Source: JAUVHV01 sp964523875
GTDB lineage: Bacteria; Omnitrophota; Gorgyraeia; JABMRG01
Direction: 5' to 3'
DNA: 15,642 bases
Assembly: GCA_964523875.1 (NCBI GenBank)
Contig: CAZGAS010000026.1
Coordinates: forward strand, 1-15,642
This document shows positions 13,507 to 15,642 of this stretch, in pieces. The position numbers and the translations under genes are program-made. Within the stretch, counting starts at the first letter, position 1, and every line of letters begins with the position of its first letter. A model generated the notes under the pieces. The model saw nothing but the letters and a program-made list of their open reading frames with translations, had not been told where the DNA came from and did not search any database.

Positions 13507-14760
13507 ATGAAGAAGAATGTATTAATAATTGGCGCCGGCGGTGTTGCCCATGTAGCCGCGCACAAATGTGGCCAGCAAAATGATATTTTAGGTGATATAT
13601 GTATCGCGTCAAGAACGCAAGGCAAATGTGATACTATTATAGAAAGTGTAAAAAGAAAAAAACACCTCAAGGATACCACAAAAAAAATATATTCGCGTCA
13701 AATTGACGCCTTAAATATCCCCGCTGTGATACGCCTTATAGAAGATACCGGCTCGCAAATAGTAATAAACCTTGCCCAGGCATATGTTAATATGTCTTTA
13801 CTTGAAGCGTGTATAAGAACATGCGTGGCATATATCGACACAGCTATACACGAAGAGCCTGATAAGGTTTGCGAAGACCCGCCATGGTATGCTAATTATG
13901 AATGGAAGCGCAGAGATATCTGCAAAGCAAATAATATCACAGCTATATTAGGCGCGGGTTTTGATCCCGGGGTAGTAAACGCTTACTGTGCCCTGGCAGC
14001 GAAGCGCTACTTTGATAGCATCGATACCATTGATATAATGGATGTTAACGCGGGTAACCACGGTAGATATTTTGCTACAAATTTTGACCCTGAAATAAAT
14101 TTCCGCGAATTTAAAAAGGTATGGACATGGATTAACAAAAAGTGGGTCATGAAAAAGGTCCACTCTATAAAACTTGATTATGAGTTTCCTATTGTTGGCA
14201 GGCAGCCAGTTTATTTAAATGGCCATGATGAACTTCATTCCCTATTTAAGAATATTGATGCCGAGAGTATACGCTTTTGGATGGGGTTTAGTGATCATTA
14301 CATAAATGTCTTTACGGTTTTAACAAACCTAGGGCTTACTTCTGAGAAACCTATCAGGACAGCGGAGGGCATAGAGGTCGTTCCTTTAAAGGTTATAAAG
14401 GCACTCCTGCCTGACCCTTTATCTCTTGCCCCTAATTATACAGGTAAGACCTGCATTGGTAATTTTGTTAGAGGCGTTAAAGACGGAAAAGAAAAAGAAA
14501 TATTTATTTATAATACATGTGATCATGCACAGTGCTATAAAGAAGTAGAATCGCAAGCCATTTGTTACACTGCGGGCGTTCCACCTGTTGCCGCGGCAAT
14601 TCTTGTTGCCAATGGTACTTGGGATACCAAGATTATGGTCAATGTTGAGGAATTGGACCCAGATCCCTTTATTAAATTGCTTGATAACATAGGGTTGTCA
14701 ACTATAGTAGAAGAAAAGCCGTTGCCCCTCTTGCTGCCCTTACAGGCAACGAAAGAATAA
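13507..14760 (+). CDS. Carboxynorspermidine/carboxyspermidine synthase (dehydrogenase)
   Basis: This NADPH-dependent reductive condensation enzyme joins aspartate semialdehyde with putrescine or diaminopropane to give carboxyspermidine or carboxynorspermidine. The 417-residue protein belongs to the saccharopine dehydrogenase fold. It has an N-terminal nucleotide-binding GAGGVAHVAAHKC (9-21), SRTQGKC where NADPH specificity is set, INLAQAYVN, the AYIDTA-x-HEEP segment and LGAGFDPGVVNAY that starts the second domain. The C-terminal AICYTAGVPPVAAA is typical. A perfect AAGGAGG (13488-13494) precedes the ATG at 12 nt, longer than usual; an ATG-CAA-TAA minimal frame (13495-13503) lies between them. 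It is the partner of nspC and a terminator follows at 14868-14902. Diamine specificity cannot be read. Confidence 0.95.
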   Translation: MKKNVLIIGAGGVAHVAAHKCGQQNDILGDICIASRTQGKCDTIIESVKRKKHLKDTTKKIYSRQIDALNIPAVIRLIEDTGSQIVINLAQAYVNMSLLEACIRTCVAYIDTAIHEEPDKVCEDPPWYANYEWKRRDICKANNITAILGAGFDPGVVNAYCALAAKRYFDSIDTIDIMDVNAGNHGRYFATNFDPEINFREFKKVWTWINKKWVMKKVHSIKLDYEFPIVGRQPVYLNGHDELHSLFKNIDAESIRFWMGFSDHYINVFTVLTNLGLTSEKPIRTAEGIEVVPLKVIKALLPDPLSLAPNYTGKTCIGNFVRGVKDGKEKEIFIYNTCDHAQCYKEVESQAICYTAGVPPVAAAILVANGTWDTKIMVNVEELDPDPFIKLLDNIGLSTIVEEKPLPLLLPLQATKE

Positions 14761-14867
14761 GAGGTTCTATGGCAGTTATAAGAAAAATATAAAGCTAATT
14801 ATACCCGCTATATGGTATAGTTATTTATGTTTTGCCATTGATAAGTAGGAGGCTAATTTTCTTGTCA

Positions 14868-14902
14868 CTTGCAATAAAATGAGTTGCAAGGGCTTTTTAT
14901 TT
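14868..14902 (+). terminator. Intrinsic terminator after polyamine gene pair
   Basis: CTTGCAA (14868-14874) and TTGCAAG (14884-14890) form a 7-bp stem around a 9-nt loop, followed by GGC and a T-rich tail (TTTTTATTT). It lies 108 bp after the synthase stop and separates it from the SpeD-like gene. Confidence 0.75.
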
Positions 14903-14999
14903 AGGTGTATAATTATAAAGATAGTTTTTGGTAAGATATACTGGTCGAGCCTGTTGTAATATAATATGGCAGTTTGTCTGTTGAGACATTAAAAATAGA

Positions 15000-15029
15000 T
15001 TGACAAATACGGCCTATTTTTAGTATAAA
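15000..15029 (+). promoter_or_regulatory. Promoter of SpeD-like gene
   Basis: TTGACA (15000-15005) and TATAAA (15024-15029) are separated by 18 nt. It gives the SpeD-like gene its own transcript with a leader of about 145 nt. Confidence 0.6.
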
Positions 15030-15065
15030 TATATCTCACATATTATACTGAAGGTTTTTGTTGTG

Positions 15066-15095
15066 ATGCAGCGCACGAAACGCATGTTTTATTAA
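15066..15095 (+). other. Candidate leader peptide and structured leader
   Basis: Between promoter and SpeD-like gene, a 9-codon frame (MQRTKRMFY, then TAA) begins at 15066 with AAGG 10-11 nt upstream; four of its nine residues are Arg, Lys or Gln. Nested complementary words overlap it (CACG...CGTG outside, GCAT...ATGC inside). It could be a regulatory leader peptide, but short frames arise easily by chance. Confidence 0.25.
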
Positions 15096-15138
15096 TGCAA
15101 AAATCTGTAGCGTGAACAGAAAAGAGTAAATCCACTAT

Positions 15139-15156
15139 GGCAAAATTTATTTTGCC
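15139..15156 (+). promoter_or_regulatory. Hairpin before SpeD-like ribosome site
   Basis: GGCAAAA (15139-15145) and TTTTGCC (15150-15156) form a perfect 7-bp stem with a 4-nt loop, 9 nt before the ribosome site AAGGAGAG (15166-15173). No T-tract follows it directly. It may shape access to the ribosome site. Confidence 0.45.
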
Positions 15157-15180
15157 TGAATAAATAAGGAGAGCGAAAGA

Positions 15181-15540
15181 ATGAAAAAGAAGACCTACGG
15201 CTATGAGCTGATTATAGATCTTTATGAATGTGAGGTCGATATTATCAGTTCAAAGAAAAGGCTGCAGGAGTATATTGATAAGCTTTGCAAGCTGATAAAG
15301 ATGAAGAAGTTTGGCAATACACTTATTCCGTATTTCGGGGATAACGCCGCTTATACAAAAGGATATTCACTGGTGCAACTAATAGAGACAAGTTCTGTAA
15401 CAGGTCATTTTTCGGACCTATGGAAGACTGCCTATATTAATATATTCTCATGCCTGAAATATGATACGGATAAAGCAGCTAAGTTTACGAAGGAATTTTT
15501 CAAATCAAAGAGAATGAAAACCCGATTAATGATCCGCTAA
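15181..15540 (+). CDS. SpeD-like pyruvoyl decarboxylase proenzyme
   Basis: This 119-residue protein has the class 1b S-adenosylmethionine decarboxylase fold, a proenzyme that self-cleaves to create a pyruvoyl cofactor. The N-terminal GYELIIDLYECE strand (7-18) matches the family. The core reads LIETSSVTGHF (67-77) with AYINIFSC (84-91). Taking S71 as the cleavage serine, H76 and C91 stand at +5 and +20, the spacing of Ser63, His68 and Cys83 in the Thermotoga enzyme. The canonical SHISIHTWPE is replaced, so substrate use may differ. AdoMet decarboxylase normally serves an aminopropyltransferase (SpeE), which is absent, while the adjacent nspC pathway needs putrescine or diaminopropane. SpeD homologues acting as ornithine or arginine decarboxylases are known, so such a role is plausible. 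A strong AAGGAGAG precedes the ATG. Confidence 0.82.
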   Translation: MKKKTYGYELIIDLYECEVDIISSKKRLQEYIDKLCKLIKMKKFGNTLIPYFGDNAAYTKGYSLVQLIETSSVTGHFSDLWKTAYINIFSCLKYDTDKAAKFTKEFFKSKRMKTRLMIR

Positions 15541-15551
15541 GTTCCTGTATA

Positions 15552-15568
15552 GGAATTAGCATAATTCC
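15552..15568 (+). repeat. Hairpin after SpeD-like gene
   Basis: GGAATTA (15552-15558) and TAATTCC (15562-15568) form a 7-bp stem with a 3-nt loop. An overlapping alternative is TTCCT/AGGAA. Without a T-run it is not a standard terminator. The rest of the window to 15642 holds nothing clear. Confidence 0.4.
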
Positions 15569-15642
15569 CACGTGTTAAAAAATATGCGCGCATCTATGGT
15601 ATTCAAATAATATGCTTAGAAAATTATGGTTTAAATTATTAA

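Noticed and set aside
15040..15180. Known riboswitch class before the SpeD-like gene
   Set aside because: I could not match the conserved cores of SAM, preQ1, guanidine or c-di-GMP riboswitches; only generic hairpins are visible.
15612..15642. Start of a further gene at the window edge
   Set aside because: An ATG opens a frame to the window end, but only 10 codons are visible and no ribosome site precedes it.

Overview
The window looks like a chromosomal segment of an uncultivated Gram-negative bacterium taken from a scaffolded assembly. The evidence is a run of exactly 100 Ns at 1893-1992, AT-leaning coding sequence, a probable lipoprotein and a lone exported Cache domain, a typA gene, and carboxynorspermidine-type polyamine genes. 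An Omnitrophota-like lineage would fit, but that is only an impression. No rRNA or tRNA gene was seen, and the taxonomy is unproven.

Layout. Positions 1-742 hold no convincing gene but contain four hairpins and a G/T-rich patch. Positions 743-1881 carry a probable lipoprotein and an exported single-Cache protein. The assembly gap at 1893-1992 is flanked on both sides by the same 15-bp GGGGAC-containing repeat. Positions 2216-3813 carry an exported lysozyme-like conserved protein, a 50-residue small ORF and a beta-carbonic anhydrase. The carbonic anhydrase is interrupted by one in-frame TAG, although all its zinc-site motifs survive. An intact IS30-family element (about 3900-5121) follows, bounded by a 17-bp direct repeat. 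It lies directly upstream of a promoter and terminator-containing leader for typA (5301-7133). Next come a small four-helix membrane protein and an MFS exporter (7249-8854).

On the minus strand, 12089-8872 is a tight amino-sugar operon. It encodes a SIS-type glucosamine-6-phosphate deaminase (NagB-II), an FHS/FucP-like MFS sugar permease and a ROK sugar kinase. Together they could import an amino sugar, phosphorylate it and deaminate it to fructose-6-phosphate. A deacetylase (NagA) is not in the window.

Divergent from this operon is a polyamine locus. It consists of nspC (carboxynorspermidine/carboxyspermidine decarboxylase), a saccharopine-dehydrogenase-fold carboxy(nor)spermidine synthase and, after a terminator and a new promoter with a long structured leader, a short SpeD-like pyruvoyl enzyme. 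The first two make spermidine or norspermidine from a diamine and aspartate semialdehyde without decarboxylated SAM. The SpeD-like protein may therefore be a neofunctionalised ornithine or arginine decarboxylase that supplies the diamine. This is the most interesting functional hypothesis here, followed by the IS30 long target duplication and the amber-interrupted carbonic anhydrase.
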